Below are positions 24,122 to 32,032 of a stretch of 52,867 bases of DNA, one piece after another. The stretch is taken from positions 1-52,867 of the IMG/VR virus record IMGVR_UViG_3300048927_000381; one strand, written 5' to 3'. Under the pieces are notes generated by a model. The model had not been told where the DNA came from. It was given only the letters and a program-made list of their open reading frames with translations, and searched no databases. The position numbers were made by a program, and so were the translations under genes. Position 1 is the first letter of the stretch, and every line of letters begins with the position of its first letter. This DNA comes from a virus.

Positions 24122-24405
24122 GCGACGGCCGGATCGCGATCACGGTGCAGCAGCGCCCTGGCAGCGGCGCTCAGCGGCTCCCCTTCATCGCTGAAGAACA
24201 GAGCGCGCAGCACAAGGATCACAGCCGCCTTGATACGGAACGGGACATTCTCCGAGGTCCATCCCAGTTCGTCCAGATCCTTCTTGATGTAGCCCATGAC
24301 TATGTCGGTCGCCATTTCCGCGTCCAGCAAGATGGTTGCATCTTCATCGTTAGCAAGGATGCTTAGCTGGGCTTTCGCTTCTGCGAGGGAAACAAGGGCC
24401 ACCAT
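24118..24405 (-). CDS. Head-tail connector (HK97 gp6-like)
   Basis: The 95-residue all-helical product starts at the ATG overlapping the upstream stop (TGATGG), with GGAAGG upstream; the longer open frame is a shadow. MVALVSLAEAKAQLSILAND followed by DEDATILLDAEMATDIVMGY is the gp6/connector pattern. It forms the ring under the portal. Confidence 0.87.
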   Translation of the reverse strand: MVALVSLAEAKAQLSILANDEDATILLDAEMATDIVMGYIKKDLDELGWTSENVPFRIKAAVILVLRALFFSDEGEPLSAAARALLHRDRDPAVA

Positions 24406-25376
24406 CAGCGAGCGTCCTTCCCATCGCGGCCCTTTTTCACGCAAAGCGTCCAGTCGCCGCCGTCGGGCTTGCCACCGGCGGCTTTGTCGCAGTGCCAAAG
24501 GCTGCCGCCCCAGGTGCAAACGTCGCCTTCCGTATAGGCCTGTCCATCGCGCCACACGCCGCGGTAGATCATTGCCGGGACTGGAATTTCGAACGCGTAC
24601 TGGCTCTCACCTTTCGCGAAGGCCATCCGGATCGTGCGGCCGTCCTCCATGAGCGTCATGTTCAGATCTTCGACGCCGAACGGAATTCCGTCCGTCCCAT
24701 CCCGGCCGACGATGATGCCCAACTCTTTCATCCGCCCATCGGTGAAGGTCGCTACCAAATTGCCGACGCGATCGATCACCAGATCTGCGATGCCGGCGCC
24801 GTCTTCTCCATCGGTTCCATCACGCCCGTCTTTTGGGGCGGGGATCGCGGCAACAGATTTGGCGACCTCGTCGGCGATCAGCGCCGCCACGGCATCCATA
24901 TCGGCGTCAGCACCGTCTTTCGGGGTCGGGCGGGCTTCGACGGCCGCGTCGATCAGGCGCTCGATTTCCGCCATGTTGACGTCCGTGCCGTCACGTCCGT
25001 CCTTCGGAGCGGGGATGGCGGCAACCGATTTGGATACCTCGTCGGCAATCATGGCTGCGACGGCGTTCATGTCGACATCCGCACCGTCTTTCGGTGCTGG
25101 GCGGGCTTCGATAGCCGCGTTGATCATTCGCTCGACCTCCGCCATGTCGACGTCCGCGCCGTCACGGCCATCCTTGGCCGTCGGAAGTGCTGCAACCCGT
25201 TCATCGAGCAGGGTAGACAGCCTCGGAACTGCTAAGGCCAAGAGGTCGACGCTCTCCAGCGCCACGACCCGATCGCGCAGCGCGCTGTTTTCCGCTATGA
25301 GGGGTGCCGTCGCACGCTCCACCTCGTCTGCGACGATTGCGGCGATCTCCTCGGCAAGAACCGCCATATCAAGCAT
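24405..25376 (-). CDS. Putative head fibre: repeat protein with CBM5/12-like domain
   Basis: The 323-residue product lies between portal and connector. Residues 1-67 form an N-terminal coiled-coil-like helix region. Residues 68-181 are two tandem copies of a 57-residue unit, each made of KDGRDG + (V/I)ERxIxAA(I/V)EARP and KDGADxDMxAVAAxIADEV. Residues 182-230 hold more KDGRDG/RDGTDG turns resembling collagen-like spacers. Residues 272-312 (YRGVWRDGQAYTEGDVCTWG, then SLWHCDKA and DWTLCV) match chitin/carbohydrate-binding modules of the CBM5/12 kind. This suits a protruding capsid-vertex fibre that sticks to sugars. It is not part of the minimal head gene set. Confidence 0.75.
   Translation of the reverse strand: MLDMAVLAEEIAAIVADEVERATAPLIAENSALRDRVVALESVDLLALAVPRLSTLLDERVAALPTAKDGRDGADVDMAEVERMINAAIEARPAPKDGADVDMNAVAAMIADEVSKSVAAIPAPKDGRDGTDVNMAEIERLIDAAVEARPTPKDGADADMDAVAALIADEVAKSVAAIPAPKDGRDGTDGEDGAGIADLVIDRVGNLVATFTDGRMKELGIIVGRDGTDGIPFGVEDLNMTLMEDGRTIRMAFAKGESQYAFEIPVPAMIYRGVWRDGQAYTEGDVCTWGGSLWHCDKAAGGKPDGGDWTLCVKKGRDGKDAR
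24834..25175 (-). repeat. Two tandem copies of a 171-bp coding repeat
   Basis: Copy 1 spans 25005-25175 and copy 2 spans 24834-25004; they encode residues 68-124 and 125-181 of the head-fibre protein. The copies differ mainly by conservative changes (IEARPAP versus VEARPTP; ADEVSKSV versus ADEVAKSV). The unit is a multiple of three, so gain or loss of a copy would keep the frame and lengthen or shorten the fibre. Confidence 0.85.
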
Positions 25377-26754
25377 CGGGCATCCTCTTTACGCGCAATG
25401 CCCGCCGGATTTCCCCGCCAAGGGCGAAGGAGGCCGCACGGGCTTGCTGATTGTCGTTTGCTGGCTCTTGGGCGTCGGTACCCGGCGCTGGCGAAGGGGC
25501 GGGGGCGGTGTTGAACGGATCCGCCTGCGCATCGCGGCGCGCGAGAGCCGCGAGTGAATAGTTTTGCTGTTGGAGATAGGGGCTCTCGCCGCCCTCCACC
25601 GATTTGCGATCGATTTTCGCCCGCGCTTCATTGGGCGACAGGATGCCGCTGCTGACACCCTCTTTGAGGGCCGACATCTGGGTGACGCTGTCCATGCGAA
25701 GCAGATTGTCGACCTCGAATTCGGTGCCAAGTCTGTCACCAGTCCCCAGCCCCTCATCCAGGCAGAGCTCGATCGCCTCGATGAGGATTTGCAGGCACTG
25801 GCTGTAATATTCTGTGTTCAGTGCCTGCACATTGTTATAGGTCGGTTGCGCCCCGATCCCCACCTTGTATGGAGGTACGTGATAGGTGGAGCAGCACATT
25901 TCGGCGGACCACTTAAGCGTCTCGACCACTTGGGCATCGACCGCCTTCATGGTCATCGATTCGAACTTCAGATTGTCGCCCAAGACGGCGACCTTCCCGG
26001 CATTGGCGCCGGAATAATTGTTGTCCCAATGATCTTTCAAGCGCTTCGCCGTCTCGTCGCTAATCGCGCCGGGCGCGGTCAGGATGCCGCCCGGGCGCGC
26101 GCCATTCTGGAACAGCCGCGCGCTGGCGTTCTGCGCCGCAAGCCCCTGCGTCGCCGCAAGTCCGTTGGCATAGATGGGCGACAGGCCGACCAGGGGGTGG
26201 AAAAAGCAATTGAACCGATCGTGGATAATCTCGCGAGCGGGAACAGTGACCTGGTCCACCACGCCCGAAAGGCGATCCGTCGAAAGCTGGTAAAAGACCT
26301 CGCCGTTCTCCGCGATCAGCGGGCGGCAACGGTCCGGCGAAAGAACATACAGCTTCGTGACGACGTTGCGTGCGTCCCGCTGTTTCAGAATATAGGCGTT
26401 GCCCGACTGGAGCTTGCTGAGGATCCAGCTTTCAAAGAACTGGATACGGTTCTGATAATGGTTCGGCTTGCGCAGCACGGGGCTGTAGGCCGGATTCGAA
26501 ACTTCCGACCAGATGCCGTCGTTATCCTGCTCCACAAGCTTACAGCGCAGTTTCGCGACGTCGGAGGCGATCAGGGTCTGGCATGAAAACACGGCATGAT
26601 AGGCAAGGACGCTGTCCGCCTTCACCTCGACATTTTGCTGCCACGCGCCAGTGAAGGACTCACGGATCAGCGGCCACCATCCGCGGTTGTCGACGCCAGA
26701 CATCTGTCCGGCGGACTTCTCACGCGTGATGTTATAGCCGAGGATGCGCATCAT
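25369..26754 (-). CDS. Portal protein, HK97 family
   Basis: The 461-residue product shows the HK97 portal signature: an N-terminal KADSVLAYHAVFSCQTLIAS, the stem/wing segments, VPPYKVGIGAQPTYNNVQAL, and a C-terminal disordered Pro/Ala tail. Twelve copies form the ring through which DNA enters and leaves. It overlaps the head-fibre gene by eight bases. Confidence 0.94.
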   Translation of the reverse strand: MMRILGYNITREKSAGQMSGVDNRGWWPLIRESFTGAWQQNVEVKADSVLAYHAVFSCQTLIASDVAKLRCKLVEQDNDGIWSEVSNPAYSPVLRKPNHYQNRIQFFESWILSKLQSGNAYILKQRDARNVVTKLYVLSPDRCRPLIAENGEVFYQLSTDRLSGVVDQVTVPAREIIHDRFNCFFHPLVGLSPIYANGLAATQGLAAQNASARLFQNGARPGGILTAPGAISDETAKRLKDHWDNNYSGANAGKVAVLGDNLKFESMTMKAVDAQVVETLKWSAEMCCSTYHVPPYKVGIGAQPTYNNVQALNTEYYSQCLQILIEAIELCLDEGLGTGDRLGTEFEVDNLLRMDSVTQMSALKEGVSSGILSPNEARAKIDRKSVEGGESPYLQQQNYSLAALARRDAQADPFNTAPAPSPAPGTDAQEPANDNQQARAASFALGGEIRRALRVKRMPDA

Positions 26755-26987
26755 CCTTCCGCGCGCTTTTCAGCGATCTTCGCGATCAGCGTCTCAGCAT
26801 CCCAGCCATGATAGGCGCGCTTGCCGATCACCTCAAAATATGTGTCGCGCAGCGCATCGATGTCTTGCTCGACCTGCTCATCCGAGGCCGCCATGTCGGC
26901 CGTCTGGTATCCGAGCTTGCCGAACACGCGAGCGAACCGGCGATCCTTCGCCTTCATCGCACGGGTGAAATAGGATTGGTGCTTCAT
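26751..26987 (-). CDS. Small protein between capsid and portal
   Basis: The 78-residue charged helical product starts at the ATG with GGAGG five bases upstream; a TTG four codons earlier is the other option. It reads MKHQSYFTRAMKAKDRRFAR and later DIDALRDTYFEVIGKRAYHG. It overlaps the portal start (ATGATGA-type coupling). Small genes at this spot sometimes encode scaffold or decoration parts; no family is recognised. Confidence 0.65.
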   Translation of the reverse strand: MKHQSYFTRAMKAKDRRFARVFGKLGYQTADMAASDEQVEQDIDALRDTYFEVIGKRAYHGWDAETLIAKIAEKRAEG

Positions 26988-27048
26988 ATGAGCCTCCAAG
27001 AATGCCCCGGCCGCGCTGAGGCAGCCGGGCGCATTTCCATTATGGCGA

Positions 27049-28431
27049 TCAGCCGCCGTAGTTCGCGCTGTCGATGTATTGGACGGCGCCCGCGCGGCGC
27101 TTCGCCCAGTTGATGTAGCGCTCGGCCCGAATACCGATCATGTTCATCTGCCAAAGCGAGACGAACACGGTCGTGGCCGACGGAGCGGCGTCCGGAGCGC
27201 TGTCCATCTGGAGAGACGCTTCCGAGCTCACGTCCAGCATCGTTTCCCCGTCGTCGGCAAGTAGGATTTCGCTGGCCTTGGCGAGGATGATGCGGGTGCC
27301 CTCACTGCCGCTGGTCGCATTTGCCGGGATGTTTTCCGACAGAATGACCGGGAGGCCCATGAACGTGCCGCCGCTCGCGCCGTTGATCTGCAAACCGGGG
27401 AATTCCGGTTGCCCCAGCGGGTTGGTCATCAGCGCGAGGCCCAAGGCCTGCATCTCGGTCATGATCCAGACGGCGCCCGCCAGCGACAGGTTGGCCGTCA
27501 GGAATTTGCCCATCAGTTCCTTGGCATCGGCACGAACGGCGTCGGCATCGGTGCCGCTGGCGACGACCGGCGTCACGCCGTTGGTGATCGAGGCCGGGGA
27601 CACGCCCGCAGAAGCGGCCTTCGCCGGGTCCACGAACTGGCTGTCGAGGAACTGCGCGGTCTGAGCGACGAGATCGTCGCGGACAACGCCCTCGGCGGAC
27701 GGCGAAGATGCGCGCGCGAGTTCGTCGGTGATGACGACGATGCCCGCGGTCTTTGCCATGCCGAGGCTGACCTGATCGAACGACAGCGCGCTAACCGGCT
27801 TCGGCTTGCCTTCACCCACCCAGCCGACGGACGAGCCGCCGGTCTGGCGAGGAATTTTGATGTTGAAGGGCACATTGCGGAGGCCCGGAATACGGCCGAT
27901 GATCGTCGCCGGGCGCAGCAGTTCCGCGAATTCGCTCGCCATGTTCTGATATTCGACCAGCGGCTTCGCCCAGGCGGCGTCGGTGGTGTTGCCGGCTGCG
28001 ACAGCAGCCTTCAGGATCGTCTCGACCTCGGGCGTGCTGTCGCGCCATCCCTTGGCGATCTCCGCGGCCTGCATCAGGTTTCCCTTCGAGCGGGCGAGCG
28101 CCATGGCATAGCGAGTGAACGTAGTGCCCTTGGGCAGATTGGCGCCCTTCACCTCGATGCGACCGCCGCCGCGGACTTCGGAGCCCTGCGCCAGCGTTTC
28201 CGGCGTATCGACGGCGGTGGCGGTCTCGCCGGCCGCCTTTTCCATGGCGCGCAAGCGCTTCAGGTGGTCGTCGATCTCGACAATGTCGGCGGCGTTGCCG
28301 TCGAATTCTTCCTTTTGGGCGGCGTCGAGCGTGGTGCCCTCGGCGGTAGCCTTTTCCATGATGGTCTGGTTGGCAGCAACCAGCGAAGCGCGCTTCGTTT
28401 CGAACGCGCTGATCTGTTCGGCGAATTTCAT
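27049..28431 (-). CDS. Major capsid protein, HK97 fold
   Basis: The 460-residue product has an N-terminal delta-like coiled-coil region (about 1-95, MKFAEQISAFETKRASLVAA) that the prohead protease would remove. The HK97 core follows: PFNIKIPRQTGGSSVGWVGE in the E-loop region, VVITDELARAS, and LSENIPANATSGSEG. It is the shell building block. Confidence 0.95.
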   Translation of the reverse strand: MKFAEQISAFETKRASLVAANQTIMEKATAEGTTLDAAQKEEFDGNAADIVEIDDHLKRLRAMEKAAGETATAVDTPETLAQGSEVRGGGRIEVKGANLPKGTTFTRYAMALARSKGNLMQAAEIAKGWRDSTPEVETILKAAVAAGNTTDAAWAKPLVEYQNMASEFAELLRPATIIGRIPGLRNVPFNIKIPRQTGGSSVGWVGEGKPKPVSALSFDQVSLGMAKTAGIVVITDELARASSPSAEGVVRDDLVAQTAQFLDSQFVDPAKAASAGVSPASITNGVTPVVASGTDADAVRADAKELMGKFLTANLSLAGAVWIMTEMQALGLALMTNPLGQPEFPGLQINGASGGTFMGLPVILSENIPANATSGSEGTRIILAKASEILLADDGETMLDVSSEASLQMDSAPDAAPSATTVFVSLWQMNMIGIRAERYINWAKRRAGAVQYIDSANYGG

Positions 28432-28446
28432 CGGGTCTGTCCTTGA

Positions 28447-29061
28447 TCAGGTCCGCTTGATGGAGCGAATAACAAAGGGTTCGGCCCGGTCGCGGGCAGG
28501 ATCATTCAGCTTCACGACGCGCGTTTTGCCGGACGCGGCGGGCGTGCCAGAAGCAGGAATTTCAGGATCGGGAACACCGGCGGATTTACGCAGTCCCGCG
28601 TCGATGGACTTGACGGAGGTAATCGTGGCTTCGGCCTGCGCCGGAATGGTCACCGCGCTGAGCTCGAACCACTCCCATTCCTCGAAATCGATGCCGCCGT
28701 CGGCTATGAAGGCATATTTCACCGGCCGGAAGCCGATGGACACGGCGGCGACCAGTTTCATTTTGATCGACTGCCAAGCGAAGTCGAGCAGATCCTTCAG
28801 TTTGCCGGACTCGTCGGTCTTGGCGATCTGTGCCTTGAACTTGATTCCATCCTTCGTCGGGGTGGCTTCGATCACATGGCCGATAGGCTCTTCGTGATTA
28901 TGCTGCCAGAGGAAGGGTAGGGGTAGTGAGAACTTTGCGCCCATTGGCTGCACGATGTCGCCGACCCGGTCGGGCGCGGGCGTCGTGGCAATGCCCTCGA
29001 TAATACGGTCTTCCTCGTTCATCGCCTTGATGGTGATGAAGGAATAGGCTCGATTTTGCAT
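28447..29061 (-). CDS. Prohead protease, HK97 family
   Basis: The 204-residue product contains the U35-type serine protease motifs: PFLWQHNHEEPIGHVIEA with the catalytic His, AAVSIGFRPV with the catalytic Ser, and FELSAVTIPAQAEATI. The C-terminal about 45 residues are a Pro/Ala-rich linker that is probably self-cleaved. It matures the capsid by trimming the delta domain and sits just upstream of the capsid gene. Confidence 0.93.
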   Translation of the reverse strand: MQNRAYSFITIKAMNEEDRIIEGIATTPAPDRVGDIVQPMGAKFSLPLPFLWQHNHEEPIGHVIEATPTKDGIKFKAQIAKTDESGKLKDLLDFAWQSIKMKLVAAVSIGFRPVKYAFIADGGIDFEEWEWFELSAVTIPAQAEATITSVKSIDAGLRKSAGVPDPEIPASGTPAASGKTRVVKLNDPARDRAEPFVIRSIKRT

Positions 29062-29070
29062 GATGTTCCC

Positions 29071-30939
29071 TCAGAGGATCAGCATCTGGAATGCGGCTTC
29101 GCGCTGCTGCGGAACCTTCGATGCGACACCGATCGCCATGCAGAGCGCAACGGCGGCGTCGATTTTGTTGACGGCACGCTCCTTCGCGAGCCAATAATTT
29201 CCCCATCGATCAGCATCCGTCACGGCGCTCATCATTGCCGAGATCAGAACCGGATTGCGCTTGATGCGAATCCGGCGCTCCATCATGGCGCTTTCAAGCT
29301 CGCGAACGGACCCGGGCATCCATAGCCCTTCGGGCTCAACCTTGTTCGCCTTCGCCTCAGCGATCATCGCTTCGGTCGGCTTGCCCTTTTTCGTGCCACC
29401 CTGCGGATGTTCGACAAACTGAATACTTAAGCCCAGTTGCGCGCACTCATTTTCGAACTGCCGGAACGCGTACCGGTCATACCCGACCGCCACGATGTCG
29501 AAATTCCGGTCATCATCCGCGAGCGACTGGGCGACATGGTCGAACCTGATGCTCTGGCCTGGCGGCGCCGCGATGTGTCCTTGCTTCGCCCAAACATTAT
29601 ACGGCGCCTTATCGCGCGTGGACCGTTCCTCCAGGGTGTCGCCGGGCGTCCATGCTTCGATCCAAGCATCATAGGTCGGCTTGGTGACGATCTTCTTCTC
29701 GCCTTCGACCTCGACCTCGACCTCGACGCTCCCGGTGACGACGATGCTGGCCTTGGCGGTGATGTCGCGGCTTTGTGAAAGATCGAGACCGTTCGCAATT
29801 TTCTTCCCGTAATGCTCGGCCGGATCAAAGTCCGCCAGGCATGGCTCCAGGATAGCGCGAGACATCCAAGCCGAAGCCGCGTCTGTCCACACACAGAAAT
29901 GCAGGCGGAGTATGCCGTTCAGCTTGCCGGGGATCGCCTTGGCCTGAGCAACGACGTCGCGCAGATAATCATGACTCAAGATCGTGCCGAGCAGGGGATT
30001 TGCCTTAACCCAGCAGGTCGGATCGTTGAGCGGATCGTCGTTCGGATCGAGTGAGCAGACAAAGCTGAACGTGCTGTCATCAATCGGCTCACCGACATAG
30101 GCGAAATCCTCGCCTGGCGTCATAGTGCCAGCGGCGACCCTGACGGCGTGCTCATGCTCCTCGTAACAGATCGAATTGCGGTCGGTGCCGCTGTTGGTGA
30201 TCATCAGCAGCAACGGCTGGCGGCGGAACTTGAACCCGCGCTCGATCATCTCCACCGCGTCGCGGTTTGGATGCTCATGCATTTCATCGGCAAGGCCGAT
30301 ATGCGGGCGCAGGCCCGATCCTGATTTCCCCGCGCTGCGGCTCAGCGGCCGGAAGAACGAACTCTTAGCGAGCCAGGCGAGGTTCCAAACCTTGCCAGGG
30401 CCACCGCTTTTTGTGATCCGCTGATCAAGGGCAGGGGACTGCTCCACCATCGCAACGGCGTCATTGAACAAAATTCGCGCCTGGTCGCGATGAGCGGCAA
30501 CGGCATATATCTCTGCACCCGGCTCATCGTCGGCCATCATGCCGTAAAGGCCGACGCCGCCCGCGAACGGCGATTTGCCGTTGCCCTTACCCTCCTCGAT
30601 GTAGGCTCGTCGAAATCTCCGCGTCCCATCTGCGCGAAGCCAACCGAAAATGCATGACAGCTTGAAAGCCTGCGAAGGGTGCAGGATGAAAGGCTTGCCC
30701 TCGAATTGCCCGCCGTTCAGTCGCAGCCGGGTCTCGAAAAACCGCAGCACGCGCTCGGCTTTTTCGACCGAATAGGTCAGCCCCCGCTTCGGCCCATTGA
30801 TCAGATCGTCCAGATGTCGGCGGCATGCGTTACGGATATGCGGTCCAGCGACCACCTTACCCGCCACCACGCTCTGCGCCCACTTCGTGCCCCGGTCAGT
30901 TGGAACCGAAGAACTCGTCTTCCTCCTTTTTGCTGCCAT
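29071..30939 (-). CDS. terL: Terminase large subunit (HK97-like)
   Basis: The 622-residue product starts at the ATG with GGGG upstream; a GTG three codons earlier is also possible. The ATPase domain has Walker A (EGKGNGKS, about residues 116-123) and Walker B (IGLADE, about 215). The nuclease domain begins near GLDLSQSRDITAKASI and continues to YDRYAF and the C-terminal KIDAAVALCMAIGVA, with the acidic metal ligands expected of the RNase H-like fold. A hexanucleotide tract encodes VEVEVEVE. The motor packages and cuts concatemeric DNA. It overlaps terS by 44 bases. Confidence 0.95.
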   Translation of the reverse strand: MAAKRRKTSSSVPTDRGTKWAQSVVAGKVVAGPHIRNACRRHLDDLINGPKRGLTYSVEKAERVLRFFETRLRLNGGQFEGKPFILHPSQAFKLSCIFGWLRADGTRRFRRAYIEEGKGNGKSPFAGGVGLYGMMADDEPGAEIYAVAAHRDQARILFNDAVAMVEQSPALDQRITKSGGPGKVWNLAWLAKSSFFRPLSRSAGKSGSGLRPHIGLADEMHEHPNRDAVEMIERGFKFRRQPLLLMITNSGTDRNSICYEEHEHAVRVAAGTMTPGEDFAYVGEPIDDSTFSFVCSLDPNDDPLNDPTCWVKANPLLGTILSHDYLRDVVAQAKAIPGKLNGILRLHFCVWTDAASAWMSRAILEPCLADFDPAEHYGKKIANGLDLSQSRDITAKASIVVTGSVEVEVEVEGEKKIVTKPTYDAWIEAWTPGDTLEERSTRDKAPYNVWAKQGHIAAPPGQSIRFDHVAQSLADDDRNFDIVAVGYDRYAFRQFENECAQLGLSIQFVEHPQGGTKKGKPTEAMIAEAKANKVEPEGLWMPGSVRELESAMMERRIRIKRNPVLISAMMSAVTDADRWGNYWLAKERAVNKIDAAVALCMAIGVASKVPQQREAAFQMLIL

Positions 30940-31297
30940 GATCCCCACGATTGCGCTCGTCGGTCAGGCCCAGCTCGCTCATGTAAGCGCGCATCTGGCC
31001 ATGCTTCGACGCCGGGAAACCGGTCGGGTTGAAAGTGAACTCGCGCCACAGTTCGCAAAACGCGATCGCCGCAGGTTCGCGGGATCCGTCCAGCCACCCG
31101 GCGGGCTCGATGAATTTTTTCCAAGCCACGGCGGCCGCGCCCTTCAACGACGACGGTTTGGTGAGTTTGCCGAATGTAGTAGCAGCCTCTTCGACCGCTT
31201 CTTTCGCTTTTGCCGCGGCGCCGTGTCGCGTCGGGCGGTGCGTGCCATCGACCAGCCGCAGCTTCACCGCCTTGGGCTTCGCTCCCCTGGTCGCCAT
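30896..31297 (-). CDS. terS: Terminase small subunit (P27 family)
   Basis: The 133-residue product starts at the ATG with AAAGG upstream (31297). MATRGAKPKAVKLRLVDGTH is the typical basic N-terminus of P27-type small terminases. Helices (AAAVAWKKFIEPAGWL; AAIAFCELWREF) and an acidic end follow. It recognises the packaging site and activates the large subunit. Confidence 0.88.
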   Translation of the reverse strand: MATRGAKPKAVKLRLVDGTHRPTRHGAAAKAKEAVEEAATTFGKLTKPSSLKGAAAVAWKKFIEPAGWLDGSREPAAIAFCELWREFTFNPTGFPASKHGQMRAYMSELGLTDERNRGDHGSKKEEDEFFGSN

Positions 31298-31410
31298 ATT
31301 GGACCTTTCAGACAATCAATCTGGCTTTGCGCGAATTTCAGGTCGCGCCGGTGTCCGCCCGAAGGGGGCTCTGACTTTCGACCTACCCCCCCCTGGGAGA
31401 GGCGGCGGGG
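31298..31410. other. Gap between HNH and terS; possible cos region
   Basis: The 113-base gap has no gene. In HNH-TerS-TerL phages the cohesive-end site normally lies here. The gap is GC-rich with a run of eight C and several short inverted elements, but no overhang can be fixed from one sequence. The call rests on position. Confidence 0.35.
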
Positions 31411-31725
31411 TCACTCGATCGGCCACCCGTCGACCCCGACAGGCGACCCCAGCCGCTGGCGATGCCCGAACTGTTCGGCCGTGCGAGCATCGTGGCAAGG
31501 GCCACAGAGGCACCTGATGTTTTTGTCATCGTCCGTGCCGCCTTGTGCCAGCGGCGTGATGTGGTCGGGCACGGTCGAGGCGGTGACTATGCCGCGCTCT
31601 TTGCAGTCTCGACACAGCGGCTCAGCCTCCAGGCGGCGGCGGCGCTGAGCCTGCCCAGCCCTGCCACGCAGACGCTCGACGCGCTCGCGTGGCCGAACCT
31701 TACTATTCGGCGGCCTGCTCGGCAT
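31411..31725 (-). CDS. HNH endonuclease next to terminase
   Basis: The 104-residue product contains CRDC (Cys38/Cys41), VPDHITPLAQGG (the Asp54-His55 pair), an Asn at about 69 and CGPCH (Cys74/Cys77/His78), that is, an HNH finger with two zinc Cys pairs. In HK97-like cos phages this protein partners the large terminase to cut DNA at cos. It is the first recognisable gene of the packaging block. Confidence 0.92.
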   Translation of the reverse strand: MPSRPPNSKVRPRERVERLRGRAGQAQRRRRLEAEPLCRDCKERGIVTASTVPDHITPLAQGGTDDDKNIRCLCGPCHDARTAEQFGHRQRLGSPVGVDGWPIE

Positions 31726-31915
31726 TGGTGTGCGGGATCGGCAACTCGCGGAACGACAGGGACCGCGTGCTGCTCAGGTGGAACGTCTGCGAACTGTTCG
31801 GGCCCATGGTGCTGGTGGCCGCATGATAGACATGCCCGCTTTCCAGATCATAGTCATCGGTGGTCGTCACTTCGACCGGCCAACTGTGCGTGGTGATGGT
31901 GACGGTGGTGGTCAT
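31703..31915 (-). CDS. Small beta protein before the HNH gene
   Basis: The 70-residue product starts at the ATG behind GGAGG (31915). It is Thr-rich and beta-like (MTTTVTITTHSWPVEVTTTD). It overlaps the HNH gene by 23 bases and follows a terminator, so it is the first gene of the late transcript. The function is unknown. Confidence 0.6.
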   Translation of the reverse strand: MTTTVTITTHSWPVEVTTTDDYDLESGHVYHAATSTMGPNSSQTFHLSSTRSLSFRELPIPHTNAEQAAE

Positions 31916-31939
31916 GGCGGCCTCCGGCTGAAACGAAAA

Positions 31940-31966
31940 ATGCCCGCTGCGATCAACAGCGGGCAT
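31940..31966 (-). terminator. Intrinsic terminator between regulator and late genes
   Basis: The 10-bp perfect stem ATGCCCGCTG/CAGCGGGCAT with a 7-base loop is followed on the minus strand by TTTTTCGTTT. Its other side (TAATTTT on the plus strand) makes it partly bidirectional. It separates the 354-residue regulator candidate from the packaging operon, the place where lambda-type late antitermination acts. Confidence 0.8.
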
Positions 31967-32032
31967 AATTTTCCAAGGCCGTTTTTGGAACATTTCGGGG
32001 CCACTTGCAAGCCAAAAAGTGAACGGCGTTGT

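Noticed and set aside
24492-25557. Long plus-strand frames with repeated segments
   Set aside because: The apparent protein repeats are only the antisense reading of the 171-bp coding repeat in the head-fibre gene.
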